A stretch of 64,000 bases of DNA from Sphaerochaeta associata. Its GTDB lineage: Bacteria; Spirochaetota; Spirochaetia; Sphaerochaetales; Sphaerochaetaceae. A model generated the notes under the pieces. That model did no database searches. It was not told the origin of the DNA and saw only the letters and a list, made by a program, of their open reading frames with translations. Positions 24,631 through 34,840 of the stretch are shown one piece after another. The stretch lies in contig NZ_CP094929.1 of assembly GCF_022869165.1 (NCBI RefSeq), positions 1,364,001 through 1,428,000 of the forward strand. Direction: 5' to 3'. The stretch's first letter is position 1; each line of letters opens with the position of its first letter. A program made the translations under genes and the position numbers.

Positions 24631-26405
24631 AAGAGAGAATTATTGGACGCGTCAAACGAGTAAACGGACCTATTCTCATCGTCAAGGACATCAAGGATGC
24701 GATGATGATGGAGATGGTACGCATCGGTGAGCAGCAATTGGTCGGAGAGGTCGTCAAACTTTATGATGGGTTGGCTACCGTTCAGGTCTATGAGGATGCC
24801 ACCGGCATTTGCCCGGGTGATAATGTCTACGGAAGCGGTATGAGCTTGTCCGTCGAGCTTGCACCCGGTCTTATTGGAACGATTTACGACGGAATCCAGC
24901 GTCCGCTCGAACAGTTGATGGCAGCAAGCGGAGCATTCATCTCCCGCGGTCTGACCTTCGATGCCGTCAGCCACCAAACACGTTGGGGCTTTACTCCCTC
25001 CGTCGAGGTCGGTGCAACAGTTACCGCCGGCCAAATTCTTGGCTCAGTACAGGAAACCAGCAGAATTGAGCATAGGATTCTTGTGCCTGTACACATCAAG
25101 AGTGCTGTGATCAGTGAAATTGTCGAGCCGGGTGACTACACCATCGAGGATGTCCTGGCTACCGTCGTCCTTCCCAGCGGCCATCAAGAAACGATATGCA
25201 TGCTGCAGCGTTGGCCGATTCGCCTTCCCAGACCGGTCGGCAAGCGCCTGGCCCTCAAGCAACCGCTTATTACCGGCCTGAGGGTTATCGACACCCTCTT
25301 CCCCCTTGCAAAGGGAGGCACGGTCGCCATCCCCGGTGGTTTTGGAACGGGAAAGACCATGACCCAACACTCAATCGCCCAGTGGTGCGATGCAGATATC
25401 ATCGTCTATATCGGCTGTGGAGAACGCGGAAATGAGATGACCGATGTACTGAAGGAGTTTCCTCTTCTCATCGATCCCCGGACCGGTCATTCGTTGATGG
25501 AGCGAACCATCCTCATCGCCAACACCTCGAACATGCCGGTCAGTGCTCGTGAAGCCTCCATCTATACGGGAATCACGATGGCCGAGTACTATCGAGACCA
25601 GGGCTATCATGTCGCCATCATGGCCGACTCAACAAGCCGCTGGGCCGAGGCCTTGCGTGAGTTGAGCGGTCGCATGGAGGAGATGCCGGCGGAGGAAGGA
25701 TTCCCTGCCTATCTTCCAACCCGCATCGCCCAGTTCTATGAACGGGCCGGGTTCATGCAAACCTTGTCGACAAGCAATGGGTCGGTCTCCATCATCGGTG
25801 CGGTAAGCCCTCCGGGAGGAGATTTCTCCGAACCGGTGACCCAGCATACCAAGCGCTTCGTCCGTTGCTTCTGGGGCCTTGACCGGCAGCTAGCAAGCAG
25901 CCGCCACTATCCGGCGATCAGCTGGCTGGAATCCTACAGTGAGTATCTGGGTGATGTGAAGCAGTGGTGGAATGATCACAGCGAGGGTTCGTGGTATCTG
26001 AATAGACAGAAGATCATGGACTTGTTGCAGAAAGAGGTTCGACTCCAGCAGATTGTCAAGCTTGTCGGCCCCGATGCACTGCCTGACACCCAAAACTTCA
26101 TTCTTGAAGTGTGTGCGCTGTTTAAGACAGCGTTTCTGCAACAGAACGCATTCGACGAGGTCGACCGTTTCTGTTCAGTGGAAAAACAGGTGAAGATGCT
26201 CAGTGTCATTCTCGCCTATTACGAGAAAGGTCTTGAAGCCATCACCAAAGGGGTCCCCATGGTCAAGATTCGCAGGCTCAAGGCTGTTCAGGAGATGGCA
26301 CGCATGCGATTGACCGTCAAGGGGGATGAACTGGAAAGCATTGACAGACTGCAATTGCGACTTGAACGCTCGATTGATCAGATTGGAGGCATCTATGAGA
26401 ACTAA
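24627..26405 (+). CDS. V-type ATPase catalytic subunit A
   Basis: A 592-residue catalytic subunit. The Walker A loop GGFGTGKT lies near residue 235 and the catalytic-Glu region [11 protein letters not shown] follows. The Walker B segment [17 protein letters not shown] and the non-homologous insertion (about 100-200) distinguish it from F-type beta. It hydrolyses or makes ATP with subunit B in an A3B3 head. Length is normal. It overlaps subunit B by 11 bases. Confidence 0.97.
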   Translation: MKERIIGRVKRVNGPILIVKDIKDAMMMEMVRIGEQQLVGEVVKLYDGLATVQVYEDATGICPGDNVYGSGMSLSVELAPGLIGTIYDGIQRPLEQLMAASGAFISRGLTFDAVSHQTRWGFTPSVEVGATVTAGQILGSVQETSRIEHRILVPVHIKSAVISEIVEPGDYTIEDVLATVVLPSGHQETICMLQRWPIRLPRPVGKRLALKQPLITGLRVIDTLFPLAKGGTVAIPGGFGTGKTMTQHSIAQWCDADIIVYIGCGERGNEMTDVLKEFPLLIDPRTGHSLMERTILIANTSNMPVSAREASIYTGITMAEYYRDQGYHVAIMADSTSRWAEALRELSGRMEEMPAEEGFPAYLPTRIAQFYERAGFMQTLSTSNGSVSIIGAVSPPGGDFSEPVTQHTKRFVRCFWGLDRQLASSRHYPAISWLESYSEYLGDVKQWWNDHSEGSWYLNRQKIMDLLQKEVRLQQIVKLVGPDALPDTQNFILEVCALFKTAFLQQNAFDEVDRFCSVEKQVKMLSVILAYYEKGLEAITKGVPMVKIRRLKAVQEMARMRLTVKGDELESIDRLQLRLERSIDQIGGIYEN

Positions 26406-27816
26406 GGCTGAAACCTTGCTGGCCCAAACTGACCGTCGGCTTCTCAGTGGACGTGAGTACCGCGGTGTGAGCCGTATCGATGGGCCTCTGGTATATATGC
26501 GAAACACCCATCCAGTTGGTTTCGGCGAGCTTGTGGAGGTGATTGCTCCCGACGGATCGCGTCGATCCGGTCAGGTCCTGGACACCAGTGATGAAGCGGT
26601 GGTTGTGCAGGTCTTTGAAGGAACCGATGGTTTGACGTTGCCCGGCAGCGGTATGCGGTTCATGGGTGAGCCCTTGACCCTCAGCGTCTCAGAGCAGATG
26701 CTCGGCCGTGTCATGAACGGCCTTGGCAAGAGCCGTGATGGATCCGGGGCTGTTCACGGAATGTTCGAACGGGATGTGAACGGTGAACCGATAAACCCGA
26801 CTGCCCGGGAGTATCCGAGGGATTTCATCCAAACCGGTATATCCGTTATTGATGGGATGACAACGCTAATCCAGGGCCAGAAGCTTCCCATCTTCAGTGG
26901 AAACGGACTGGACCACAACCAATTGGCAGCCCAAATCGCCAGACAGGCGAAGGTACGCGGGAGTTCGGGGGATTTCTGCATTGTGTTCGCCGCAATGGGG
27001 GTCAAGTACGACGTAGCCCGATTCTTCATCGACAGCTTTGAGGAAACAGGGGTCTTGGACAATGTAGCTCTGTTTCTCTCCCTGGCCGATGACCCGTCGA
27101 TCGAACGAACCATCACACCCAAGACTGCACTGACTCTTGCAGAGTACCTGGCCTTTGACAAAGGCAAGCAAGTGCTTGTAATTATGACCGATATGACCAA
27201 CTACTGTGAATCCTTGCGTGAAATCGGCACCATGCGCGGTGAGATTCCTTCGCGCAAGGGCTATCCGGGGTATTTATACTCCAACCTTGCAGAAATTTAT
27301 GAGCGATCGGGAAAGATCAGCGGCCGCAGTGGTTCGATCACCCAATTGCCCATTCTTTCCATGCCCAACGATGACATCAGTCACCCGGTGCCCGACCTCA
27401 CCGGGTACATCACCGAGGGCCAGATTGTATTTGAGCGGGGTATGCAGGCCCGTGGCATCTATCCGCCGATCAATTGTCTTCCTTCTCTTTCACGCTTGAT
27501 GAAGGATGGAATCGGGGAGGGGATGACCCGAGGTGACCATCCCCACCTGGCCAATCAGCTGTTCGCTTCCTACAGCCATGTCAAGGATGTTCAGAACCTC
27601 GCCTCGGTTATCGGTGAAGAGGAGCTGACCAGTCTGGACCAGCAGTATCTGGAGTTCGGCAGCTTCTTCGAGAAGAAATTTGTGAATCAAGGCTTCGGTG
27701 AGGACCGCAGCATTGAGCAGACGCTCGATTTCGGCTGGGAAGCGCTGAGCAAACTCCCCAGTGAGGAGTTGCAGCGTTTGACCGACGAGGAGATTGCCCA
27801 GTACTACGGCAAGTAA
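26395..27816 (+). CDS. V-type ATPase subunit B
   Basis: A 473-residue regulatory nucleotide-binding subunit. It lacks the canonical P-loop (the site reads FSGNGLDHN), as in all V/A B subunits. [18 protein letters not shown] and [20 protein letters not shown] are signatures of the family. The ATG at 26395 lies within the end of subunit A; an in-frame start further upstream at 26326 would extend into subunit A and is not supported. Confidence 0.96.
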   Translation: MRTKAETLLAQTDRRLLSGREYRGVSRIDGPLVYMRNTHPVGFGELVEVIAPDGSRRSGQVLDTSDEAVVVQVFEGTDGLTLPGSGMRFMGEPLTLSVSEQMLGRVMNGLGKSRDGSGAVHGMFERDVNGEPINPTAREYPRDFIQTGISVIDGMTTLIQGQKLPIFSGNGLDHNQLAAQIARQAKVRGSSGDFCIVFAAMGVKYDVARFFIDSFEETGVLDNVALFLSLADDPSIERTITPKTALTLAEYLAFDKGKQVLVIMTDMTNYCESLREIGTMRGEIPSRKGYPGYLYSNLAEIYERSGKISGRSGSITQLPILSMPNDDISHPVPDLTGYITEGQIVFERGMQARGIYPPINCLPSLSRLMKDGIGEGMTRGDHPHLANQLFASYSHVKDVQNLASVIGEEELTSLDQQYLEFGSFFEKKFVNQGFGEDRSIEQTLDFGWEALSKLPSEELQRLTDEEIAQYYGK

Positions 27817-27825
27817 GGAGGAAGG

Positions 27826-28524
27826 GTGAATACCACGCTTGCTCCTACGAGGAGCAACCTGCTTAAATTGATTGAAGACCTCAAGTTCGCCCAGCTCGGT
27901 CATGAGCTGCTCGACCAGAAGCGCTCTATTCTTGTAGTGGAATTGCTTACCTTGGTCGACCAAGCCGTTGATTATGAGCAGAGGGTGGTCATAGCGCTTG
28001 CCGAGGCCCAGCTCTCTCTCAGTGATGCCATCATGCAGATGGGCAGATTGAGAGTCGGCAACCTTGGTGGGGCGGTGAACATCGATTACTCCATCAATCT
28101 TGGCAGTAGACGTGTCATGGGAGTCTCGGTTCCCAAGGTGGAGACCACCTTTGTTGATAAGAGCCCCTATTTCAGCAGTGAGGACACGAGCATACTCAGC
28201 GAGCTCTCCATCGACCGCTATCGCACGACCTTGCAATTGATGGGAAGGCTGGCCGAGCTTAAAGTATCCATCATGCGCCTTGCAAAAGAAGTGAAAAAAA
28301 CGATTCGCAAGGTTAATGCTCTGGAAAAGATAGTGATTCCTCAGAACAAGGAAACCATCGCTTGGATGCGAGGACGCATCGAGGAGCAGGAACGTGAGAA
28401 TTTCATTCTGCTCAAGGTTGTGAAAGATCGGATGGAACAGGCCAAGTCTCAGGTGCAGGCTTTGACCTCTTCATCCGATAATGATACGATGGATAAGGGA
28501 GGCTTGCATGGGAGTTCCATTTAA
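27826..28524 (+). CDS. V-type ATPase subunit D
   Basis: A 232-residue central-shaft subunit made of long helices. The N-terminus APTRSNLLKLIEDLKFAQLG matches the family pattern PTRxxLxxLKxxLxxAxxG, and TIRKVNALEKIVIP near residue 165 is highly conserved. The start is GTG at 27826 with AAGGAGGAA just before it. The 3' end overlaps the universal stress gene by 17 bases. Confidence 0.93.
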   Translation: MNTTLAPTRSNLLKLIEDLKFAQLGHELLDQKRSILVVELLTLVDQAVDYEQRVVIALAEAQLSLSDAIMQMGRLRVGNLGGAVNIDYSINLGSRRVMGVSVPKVETTFVDKSPYFSSEDTSILSELSIDRYRTTLQLMGRLAELKVSIMRLAKEVKKTIRKVNALEKIVIPQNKETIAWMRGRIEEQERENFILLKVVKDRMEQAKSQVQALTSSSDNDTMDKGGLHGSSI

Positions 28525-28990
28525 GCAGATTGTCGTGTATCTGGATGGCTCGGAAAGTTCAATGACCGCCATCATGTATGGGATCAAGCTGGCAAAGGAA
28601 CATGATGCGAAGCTGACAGCTGTGTACGTAATCAATACAAGGGCGCTGAGCGAACTGGTCAAGGCCGGTATTTTTGTCGCCATTGAACGGGACGAATACC
28701 AGAAAGACCTCCAGCAGGATGCCGACCGCTATCTCAGGCATGCTGCGCGGCTTGCATCCCAGAAAATGGTAGCTATTGAAACGGTCAAGCTTGAAGGCGC
28801 GGTGCACATGGTAATGAAGGATCTGTTGAAAGCACAGAAAGCTGATTTACTTGTACTCGGAGGAATTACTGATATTCGATCCCGCCGTGAAGAGCTTGCC
28901 AGCGAGACTGATAGGATGATGCGTACATCCCCCTGCCCGGTGTTGGTGGTTCGGGATGATGACGATATCTGGCTAGAGTTTGAAGCGTAA
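28508..28990 (+). CDS. Universal stress protein (UspA family)
   Basis: A 160-residue UspA-fold protein. KQIVVYLDGSESSMTAIMYG is the usual first strand and loop, LTAVYVIN the second strand, and ADLLVLGG followed by SPCPVLVVRD the C-terminal strands. The ATP-binding pattern G-x2-G-x9-G-S/T is not intact: after LGG comes ITDIRSRREEL rather than glycine-rich residues, so it may not bind ATP. The start at 28508 has GGGAGG. It overlaps subunit D, so it is translated as part of the V-ATPase operon. Confidence 0.87.
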   Translation: MGVPFKQIVVYLDGSESSMTAIMYGIKLAKEHDAKLTAVYVINTRALSELVKAGIFVAIERDEYQKDLQQDADRYLRHAARLASQKMVAIETVKLEGAVHMVMKDLLKAQKADLLVLGGITDIRSRREELASETDRMMRTSPCPVLVVRDDDDIWLEFEA

Positions 28991-29000
28991 GGAGCTCTGC

Positions 29001-29453
29001 ATGAATGTACTGGATGTATTGGACAAGAACCTGGTCAAAGTGCCGCTTATGCACACCGACAAGCGTGGCATCATCAATGAGCTTGTTGAAGTGGTAGCAA
29101 AAGCCAAGGGGTATTCAACACAGCAGTTCGAACAAATTTTGGATGCTGTCCTCAACCGAGAGAGTCTGGGATCGACGGGTATCGGCAATGGGATTGCCAT
29201 TCCTCACGCCAAGACCGATGTCGTAGAGCAGGTTGCCATGGTGGTGGGTATCAGCCGGTTTCCGGTAGATTTCGACTCCCCCGACGGTCAGAAAAGTAGA
29301 ATTTTCTTTTTGGTTCTGGCTCCCTCCAAGCAAGCCTCAGCCCATGTCGAATTGCTTGCATCCATTGCACGAACCTGCACCAGCCAGGTATTCAGACGAA
29401 TGCTGGAGCAAGCCAGGGATAATGAAGAGGTGGTGCGTCTTTTCATGGAATAA
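29001..29453 (+). CDS. PTS EIIA-type protein (fructose/nitrogen class)
   Basis: A 150-residue EIIA type 2 domain. The phosphorylated His is in GIAIPHAKT, within the motif GNGIAIPHAKT. There is no EIIB or EIIC domain, so it is a stand-alone regulator-type protein like PtsN. It follows the Usp gene by ten bases with AAGGAG, making it the last gene of the V-ATPase operon. Its role there is likely regulatory, but this is inferred from position. Confidence 0.88.
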   Translation: MNVLDVLDKNLVKVPLMHTDKRGIINELVEVVAKAKGYSTQQFEQILDAVLNRESLGSTGIGNGIAIPHAKTDVVEQVAMVVGISRFPVDFDSPDGQKSRIFFLVLAPSKQASAHVELLASIARTCTSQVFRRMLEQARDNEEVVRLFME

Positions 29454-29517
29454 GGGTTGATGGGAATTTTATTGAAACAGGCACTGCTTTCCCCGAGGTG
29501 GTGCCATTGCTTTGTTC

Positions 29518-29546
29518 TGGACATTTTCCTGTTTCCATCCTATGGT
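29518..29546 (+). promoter_or_regulatory. Candidate promoter of unknown gene
   Basis: TGGACA at 29518-29523 and TATGGT at 29541-29546, 17 bases apart, in the 127-base gap after the EIIA gene. Confidence 0.45.
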
Positions 29547-29580
29547 TTGAACATTACAAATCCATCGAGGTATGTGCTCT

Positions 29581-30567
29581 GTGAGCGATATCATTGCCTT
29601 TACCGAACAGGAAATCAGCTTGCTCTCCGATTGTCGTGAGTTGCTTTATGTGCATGAGCCGAATCTTGCCTCACTTTTGGATTCCAGGGTGGAGGATTTG
29701 GAGATGCTTGCCGGCATTGTCGGTCGATCTGCTTCGCTGATCATCGATCTAGGATTTTCTCCTTTGGCACGCAGCGTGGATACCCTTGCCGCCAAGTTGA
29801 GTAATCAGGGCATCGAGGAAGTGGTCAATCTTCCTGCGAAAGCTTCCCTTGGGAGGTCTTACACCATATCCAAACTGCATCTCTATGGATTTCTTCGAAA
29901 AATCGCACAGATGCAGGAGTATCTGTCAGTTCATCGTGAGAGGATTCTCGTTTGTTATCACGCCATCCTGTTCTCGTTGATGGCCGAGGACCTGTACATA
30001 TCGATCATATCGGACAGCCTGGGCAACGAAGAGTGGGCCCGAAGGGCGACCAAGGATCTGGTTCTGATGTGGGAGCAGCGCAGTAACGCACAAGCTGATT
30101 CCTTCGCTCCGTTGATGCAACAGCTTTGGGAGGTCAGACACACCCTGGTTCCGGTTCTCGGCACACTGCTGGGGACCGTGGAATTACTGCAGCTTTCGTT
30201 CCGCCTACCCCCGATGTGGCATGATTTTCTCCACGATCGCGGAAAAGACGAAGAGGTGGTCTACGCTTTGGATGAGTTTTTATTCTCTCTCAGTTACGAA
30301 CAATTGAATAACCTGCAGGAGATTATGCAAGAACAACTGCTGAACGCGGTCAGCAGGGAGGAGGCCCACCGGCTTCTTGGGCTTCGGCCTAACCAATTGC
30401 TGGAAGGCCCTGATGAGGAGGACCTCCCGGCAATACGGTTGTATCGATCATTTCTCAGGCGCAACGCGCTGGCCAGACTCCGGCGGGACTCAGCACGTCC
30501 GGGTCCCCGCCGAACACTTGAGCAGCTGCTCTTGCTCTACCTCTGGTCGAAAGACACTCAGTTCTGA
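29581..30567 (+). CDS. Protein of unknown function, helical
   Basis: I do not recognise this 328-residue protein. It has no membrane segment, is largely helical and rich in Leu, with the C-terminal basic stretch RRNALARLRRDSARPGPRRT. The GTG start at 29581 is favoured over the ATG at 29572 because GAGG stands ten bases before the GTG but two before the ATG. It has its own candidate promoter after the V-ATPase operon and ends with a ten-base overlap with the convergent alcohol dehydrogenase gene. Confidence 0.7.
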   Translation: MSDIIAFTEQEISLLSDCRELLYVHEPNLASLLDSRVEDLEMLAGIVGRSASLIIDLGFSPLARSVDTLAAKLSNQGIEEVVNLPAKASLGRSYTISKLHLYGFLRKIAQMQEYLSVHRERILVCYHAILFSLMAEDLYISIISDSLGNEEWARRATKDLVLMWEQRSNAQADSFAPLMQQLWEVRHTLVPVLGTLLGTVELLQLSFRLPPMWHDFLHDRGKDEEVVYALDEFLFSLSYEQLNNLQEIMQEQLLNAVSREEAHRLLGLRPNQLLEGPDEEDLPAIRLYRSFLRRNALARLRRDSARPGPRRTLEQLLLLYLWSKDTQF

Positions 30568-31748
30568 GCTGCCAGCAGGTAGATCTCCCTGATCTGCTCC
30601 TTGCCGAGCACCATCACATCACCAAGGGTTCTCTTTCCCCAGAACGTGGCTTTCTCGGTCATTTCCTCGATTTGGGCGGCAGTTGGGTGAATACCAAGCT
30701 CTGCAAAGTTTGTCGGCATGTCGATGCTTCTGAAAAAGAGGCGCATGGCCTCGATGGTGGCTTGGGCATCCTTGTCGGCATTCCCGCTTCCGGATAATCC
30801 CAATACCTTCCGGCCGAACCGTGCAAACCGCTGCTGATTCTGCTGGTAGACATAGTTTGCCCACGAAATCCAGATCGCCGAGAGGCCGGCACCATGGGCG
30901 ACATCAAACATGCCTCCCATTTCATGCTCCAGCTGATGCGGAGCCCAGTCTCCCCTATGGCTGTGGCCGCAACCCATCAAGCCGTTGTGCGAGAGGCTGC
31001 TGGCCCACATCAAAGTGGCCCTGGCATCGTAGTCGTTGCCATCCTGTTTCAGCGTTTTTGCGGCTTCCATGACTGAGCGCAGAAGTGCTTCGGCCATCTG
31101 ATCGGTAAGGTCCATGGTCGAGCCCTTGATGAAATAACGCTCGATGGTGTGCATCATTATGTCGACCGCCCCGCTCATGGTCTGATAATAGGGCAGGGTA
31201 TAGGTCAATTCTGGATTCATGATGGCAAATTTACAGCGGGACGAATCATGGTTTGCACCTCGTTTGAGATTTCCATTCTCATTGGTGATGACCGAGGAGT
31301 TGCTCATCTCGCTGCCGGCGGCGGCGATGGTCAATACCGCCCCTACAGGGTAGCATCCTTGGATTTGGCGTGTCTGGTCGTAAAAATCCCATACTTCGCC
31401 GCCGTGATACAGACCGTAGCCTATTGCCTTTGCTGAATCTATTACAGACCCACCTCCAACAGCCAACAGGAAATCGACTCCTTCCTTTTTGCAAAGCTCG
31501 ATACCCTCATGGACTTTGCTCAACCTGGGGTTGGGGACAACACCGCCGAGGGTGACATACTCGACTCCCTGTTTTGCAAGGGATGCAGTGACTCTATCAA
31601 GTAAACCGGATTTTTTGGCACTCTCCGATCCATAGTGGACCAAAACCTTTTTGCAGCCCTCTTTTGCGACCAGGGAACCTACTTCCGATTCTGTATTCTT
31701 TCCGAAAATGACTTTTGTGGGGGTATAGTACGTAAAATCCGCTATCAT
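30558..31748 (-). CDS. Iron-containing alcohol dehydrogenase (butanol dehydrogenase type)
   Basis: A 396-residue group III alcohol dehydrogenase. GGGSVIDSAKAIG (near 98) is the NAD(P)H-binding signature. Metal ligands are in GAVDIMMHTIERY (Asp, His) and HQLEHEMGGMFDVAHGAGLS (two His). The sequence is closest in style to BdhA/YqhD enzymes, which reduce aldehydes with NADPH in fermentation. It follows the LUD gene by 11 bases in one operon. Confidence 0.93.
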   Translation of the reverse strand: MIADFTYYTPTKVIFGKNTESEVGSLVAKEGCKKVLVHYGSESAKKSGLLDRVTASLAKQGVEYVTLGGVVPNPRLSKVHEGIELCKKEGVDFLLAVGGGSVIDSAKAIGYGLYHGGEVWDFYDQTRQIQGCYPVGAVLTIAAAGSEMSNSSVITNENGNLKRGANHDSSRCKFAIMNPELTYTLPYYQTMSGAVDIMMHTIERYFIKGSTMDLTDQMAEALLRSVMEAAKTLKQDGNDYDARATLMWASSLSHNGLMGCGHSHRGDWAPHQLEHEMGGMFDVAHGAGLSAIWISWANYVYQQNQQRFARFGRKVLGLSGSGNADKDAQATIEAMRLFFRSIDMPTNFAELGIHPTAAQIEEMTEKATFWGKRTLGDVMVLGKEQIREIYLLAAQN

Positions 31749-31759
31749 GCAATCCTCCG

Positions 31760-32440
31760 TTAGTATCCGATGCTCTCACCGACGATGAGTACTTTCATTC
31801 TTCCCTGTATCTGCTGATGGGAAAAGACAACATAGTTGGAGCAGATGGTATGCTCGCATGCTCCGGCTCCGAGTGCCATCAGATGCTTGTCATCACAGCC
31901 GGCATTGATGCACTTACCGCTTTCGGTGCAGTAGGCGCCGGTAGAGAGGCGCTTGGCATTGGCCGGAGCGGCGATGTTTTTCACCCTCAGTATGGCGCTG
32001 ATAATATCGGGGACGATTTTATCCCAGGAGACAACCAAAATCACCTGCTTCGGCCCATAGAGCATTGCAGAGACCCGGTTCGATCTGCCATCGACGCAAT
32101 AAACCTCCCCGTGCTCTGTAAGCGCATTGGCGCTGCTGAGGTAGGTATCGGCAGAGAAGCTTTTCAAAAAGACTTCGTCCAGTTCCTCTTTTGAGATCCC
32201 TTTTTTGTACCTGTCATAGAAGACATACGAGCCGTTTCTCAGATACTCGAGCACTCCGGTCTCGTCGAGGGTCACCGAACCGCCTACCGCTACACTTTCT
32301 CCCTCTTTCATCAGTGAGGCTATGGTGGGAACCACCTCCGCAATAGAGGAAATGAAGCGGGCTTCGATGTTGTTCTTTGCAAGTGATTTGATGGTTCGTT
32401 CCACCTGCAGATGTTTTATGGCTTTTTTGTGTGCGTCCAT
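31760..32440 (-). CDS. LUD-domain protein (lactate-utilisation-like)
   Basis: A 226-residue protein of the LUD (LutC-like) family. VAVGGSVTLDETGVLEYLRN and SADTYLSSANALTEHGEVY are the family patterns. It carries a Cys-rich C-terminal segment (CTESGKCINAGC) that could bind metal. In many fermentative bacteria such proteins accompany dehydrogenases without a full lutABC set; here it precedes the iron alcohol dehydrogenase. The function is not known. GGGAG precedes the ATG. Confidence 0.85.
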   Translation of the reverse strand: MDAHKKAIKHLQVERTIKSLAKNNIEARFISSIAEVVPTIASLMKEGESVAVGGSVTLDETGVLEYLRNGSYVFYDRYKKGISKEELDEVFLKSFSADTYLSSANALTEHGEVYCVDGRSNRVSAMLYGPKQVILVVSWDKIVPDIISAILRVKNIAAPANAKRLSTGAYCTESGKCINAGCDDKHLMALGAGACEHTICSNYVVFSHQQIQGRMKVLIVGESIGY

Positions 32441-32460
32441 TGCCTGTCTCCCTTTTGCTT

Positions 32461-32489
32461 AGGATACCCAATCCATTGGCTCTACGCAA
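32461..32489 (-). promoter_or_regulatory. Promoter of LUD/alcohol dehydrogenase operon
   Basis: On the minus strand TTGCGT (plus 32484-32489) and TATCCT (plus 32461-32466) are 17 bases apart, shortly before the LUD start at 32440. Confidence 0.5.
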
Positions 32490-32513
32490 GCTCACTCGGA
32501 TTTGGAAAATAAG

Positions 32514-32542
32514 TTGCATCGAACGTCCATCAATCGTATCTT
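32514..32542 (+). promoter_or_regulatory. Promoter of beta-CASP nuclease gene
   Basis: TTGCAT at 32514-32519 and TATCTT at 32537-32542, 17 bases apart, 20 bases before the ATG at 32562. It is back-to-back with the promoter of the LUD operon. Confidence 0.45.
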
Positions 32543-32561
32543 TGATGGTAGGAGTCAACAC

Positions 32562-34241
32562 ATGCATATAACTTTCTTCGGAGCAGCACAGATGGTGACC
32601 GGCAGTTGTACCATGGTACAGGTCAATGGTAAGTACCTCTTGGTGGATTGCGGCCTCCCCCAGGGCAACGACGAGCGTGAGGTGGGCTTGGATTTACCCT
32701 TCCGTGCAGATGCCATCGACTATGTATTTCTCACTCATGCCCATATCGACCACACCGGACGGATTCCCCTTTTGGTAAAGGAAGGGTTCAGAGGAAAGAT
32801 TTTTGCCACCTCTGCGACAGCCCAATTATGTGAGATCATGTTGGCCGACAGCGGCCATATCCAAGAGATGGAGGCCGAGTGGAAGAGTCGAAAGGCTGTT
32901 CGGGCGGGGAAAACGGGAGTTGAACCGTTGTATACGGTCAAGGACGCACAAAAAGCACTGCAGTTTTTTGAAAGTTGCGTCTATGATGAGATCTGCGATA
33001 TCGACGAGGGCATAAAGGTCCGCTTCAACGATGCCGGGCATCTGCTGGGGTCGTCTTCCATCGAGTTGTGGCTGAAAGAGGGGAAGGAACGGCGCAAACT
33101 GGTTTTCTCAGGTGATATCGGTAATTTCGATCAACCCTTGATCAAGGATCCCGACTATATCGATGAGGCGGATTTCGTCATCATGGAGTCCACATACGGG
33201 AACAGGGTTCACAAGAAGCCTGAAAATGCCGTAGGAAACAATGTTCCCACCCATGTTAGGGCGCAGGAACTTGCTGATATCATCGAACGGACATTCAAGC
33301 GGGGCGGCAACGTCATTATTCCCTCTTTTGCGGTAGGAAGGACCCAGGAAATCCTCTACCTGCTGAGGGTTGTCATCGAGCATAAGCTTTGCCCCACCTT
33401 CTCTGAGATTCCAGTATTTGTGGACAGTCCTCTTTCGGTTAAGGCGACGCATGTATTCGCTGGAAATCTATTCGGGTATATGGACGAGGAAACCATGGAG
33501 TTGGTGAATAAGGGGATCAACCCGATTTTGTTTCCCTCCTTGGTAACCATCACCGATGTGGCTGATTCCATAGCCTTGAATAAGCGAAAGGAGAGCTGCG
33601 TCATCATCAGTTCCAGTGGTATGTGTGAAGCAGGAAGGATCAAGCACCATCTCAAGCATAATCTCTATCGCAGCGAGTGCTCCGTCCTGTTCAGCGGCTA
33701 TCAGGCGGGAGGTACCCTCGGCCGGTCGATTCTCGACGGGGCCAGGCACGTTACTATTTTTGGTGAGCAGATTGATGTGCGCTGTGAGGTGTGCGAACTT
33801 CACGGCATCAGCGGTCATGCCGACCAAGAAGGGCTGGTCAAGTGGCTTACCTCCTTCAAGAAGGAACCGAGAATGGCATTCATCGTCCATGGCGATAAGG
33901 AAGTGGCCCCATGGTTTGCTTCGTTTGTGCATCGGACCTTGAACATCAAGGCGTATGCCCCGACGGCGATGCAACGCTTTGATCTGTTGGATGAGGCTGC
34001 CTTGCCGGTTTCCGCAGTGGTTGATGACAAGGTCGTTCCTTATATCAGGGAGCTGCATGAGGCATTGGAGGAGTTGAAGAAACAAGAGGTGACCCTGCGG
34101 TCGGTGGTCCAGCGGATGCAGGATTCGGGAAGTGAACCTCACCTCGATGAAAAACGAGCAGTCCGACTCACGAACGCCATCAATCGTCTTGCCAGCGATT
34201 TGGAGTATCTGAAAATCAAGTGGGCATCCGATGCGGATTAA
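32562..34241 (+). CDS. Metallo-beta-lactamase/beta-CASP RNA-processing nuclease
   Basis: A 559-residue protein with all seven motifs: VDCGLPQG, THAHIDHTGR, AGHLLGSSSIE, FSGDIG, MESTYG (motif A), SSSGMCEAGRIKHHL (motif B) and HGISGHADQEGL (motif C). The RMMBL domain follows (MAFIVHGDKE). The C-terminal 80 residues are helical and charged beyond the usual family end. Such proteins cut RNA as endo- or 5'-exonucleases. The ATG follows AGGAG. Its end overlaps the convergent GNAT gene by four bases. Confidence 0.92.
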   Translation: MHITFFGAAQMVTGSCTMVQVNGKYLLVDCGLPQGNDEREVGLDLPFRADAIDYVFLTHAHIDHTGRIPLLVKEGFRGKIFATSATAQLCEIMLADSGHIQEMEAEWKSRKAVRAGKTGVEPLYTVKDAQKALQFFESCVYDEICDIDEGIKVRFNDAGHLLGSSSIELWLKEGKERRKLVFSGDIGNFDQPLIKDPDYIDEADFVIMESTYGNRVHKKPENAVGNNVPTHVRAQELADIIERTFKRGGNVIIPSFAVGRTQEILYLLRVVIEHKLCPTFSEIPVFVDSPLSVKATHVFAGNLFGYMDEETMELVNKGINPILFPSLVTITDVADSIALNKRKESCVIISSSGMCEAGRIKHHLKHNLYRSECSVLFSGYQAGGTLGRSILDGARHVTIFGEQIDVRCEVCELHGISGHADQEGLVKWLTSFKKEPRMAFIVHGDKEVAPWFASFVHRTLNIKAYAPTAMQRFDLLDEAALPVSAVVDDKVVPYIRELHEALEELKKQEVTLRSVVQRMQDSGSEPHLDEKRAVRLTNAINRLASDLEYLKIKWASDAD

Positions 34242-34840
34242 GTGAGCATTTTGCCGAACAGGGAGCCCCAGTTCTGCTGTTCGAGGATCTCAAAGCCCAT
34301 CCTCTCATAGAAACCGTAGGCACGGGTGTTTCTGCCGTCCACTCCCAAATGGACGCCTGAAGCACCCTTTTTCTTGATGGCTTCAAAAAAAGTGAGCATA
34401 AGGCTCTTTCCAATTCCTTTGCCTTGCAGGTGTTCAAGGATATCGATGTGCAGGTGGGCCGGATAGCCCAGGTTTTGCCATATCCCTTCACCGGGGCCTT
34501 TGAGCAGTGTCTTGATCACCGATTGCTCGGCTTCACTTTGAAACTCTTTCACCTGGCTGTATTGTTCTTGAAGAACTGGAAGCCATGTCTGGTACATCCA
34601 TGTATTGAAAGCCCGGGTATCGCTGGTTCCTACAATATACCCTGAGACACGACTGTTTTCGTCAAGTGCAATGAAACATACATCCGGTTCAAAAAACAGG
34701 TATGGGGCGGCATAGTAGTGGCCGACGCACCACCTATCATTGAAATACGGTGTTCCGTCCAAACCTGCGAATGCTGTTTGCAAGGCAATGGAATAAATAT
34801 AGGGTAGGTCCTGCGGCAGGGCTTGTCGAATGTATTGCAT
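34238..34840 (-). CDS. GNAT-family N-acetyltransferase
   Basis: A 200-residue acetyltransferase. IRQALPQDLPYIYSIAL is the N-terminal strand; LHIDILEHLQGKGIGKSLM holds the acetyl-CoA motif A (Q-G-x-G-x-G: QGKGIGKS). NTRAYGFYERMGFEILE is the typical C-terminal motif. The substrate is not known. The start at 34840 (MQYIRQ) puts motif positions in the normal place; a frame to 34894 would only add unlikely residues. Confidence 0.88.
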   Translation of the reverse strand: MQYIRQALPQDLPYIYSIALQTAFAGLDGTPYFNDRWCVGHYYAAPYLFFEPDVCFIALDENSRVSGYIVGTSDTRAFNTWMYQTWLPVLQEQYSQVKEFQSEAEQSVIKTLLKGPGEGIWQNLGYPAHLHIDILEHLQGKGIGKSLMLTFFEAIKKKGASGVHLGVDGRNTRAYGFYERMGFEILEQQNWGSLFGKMLT

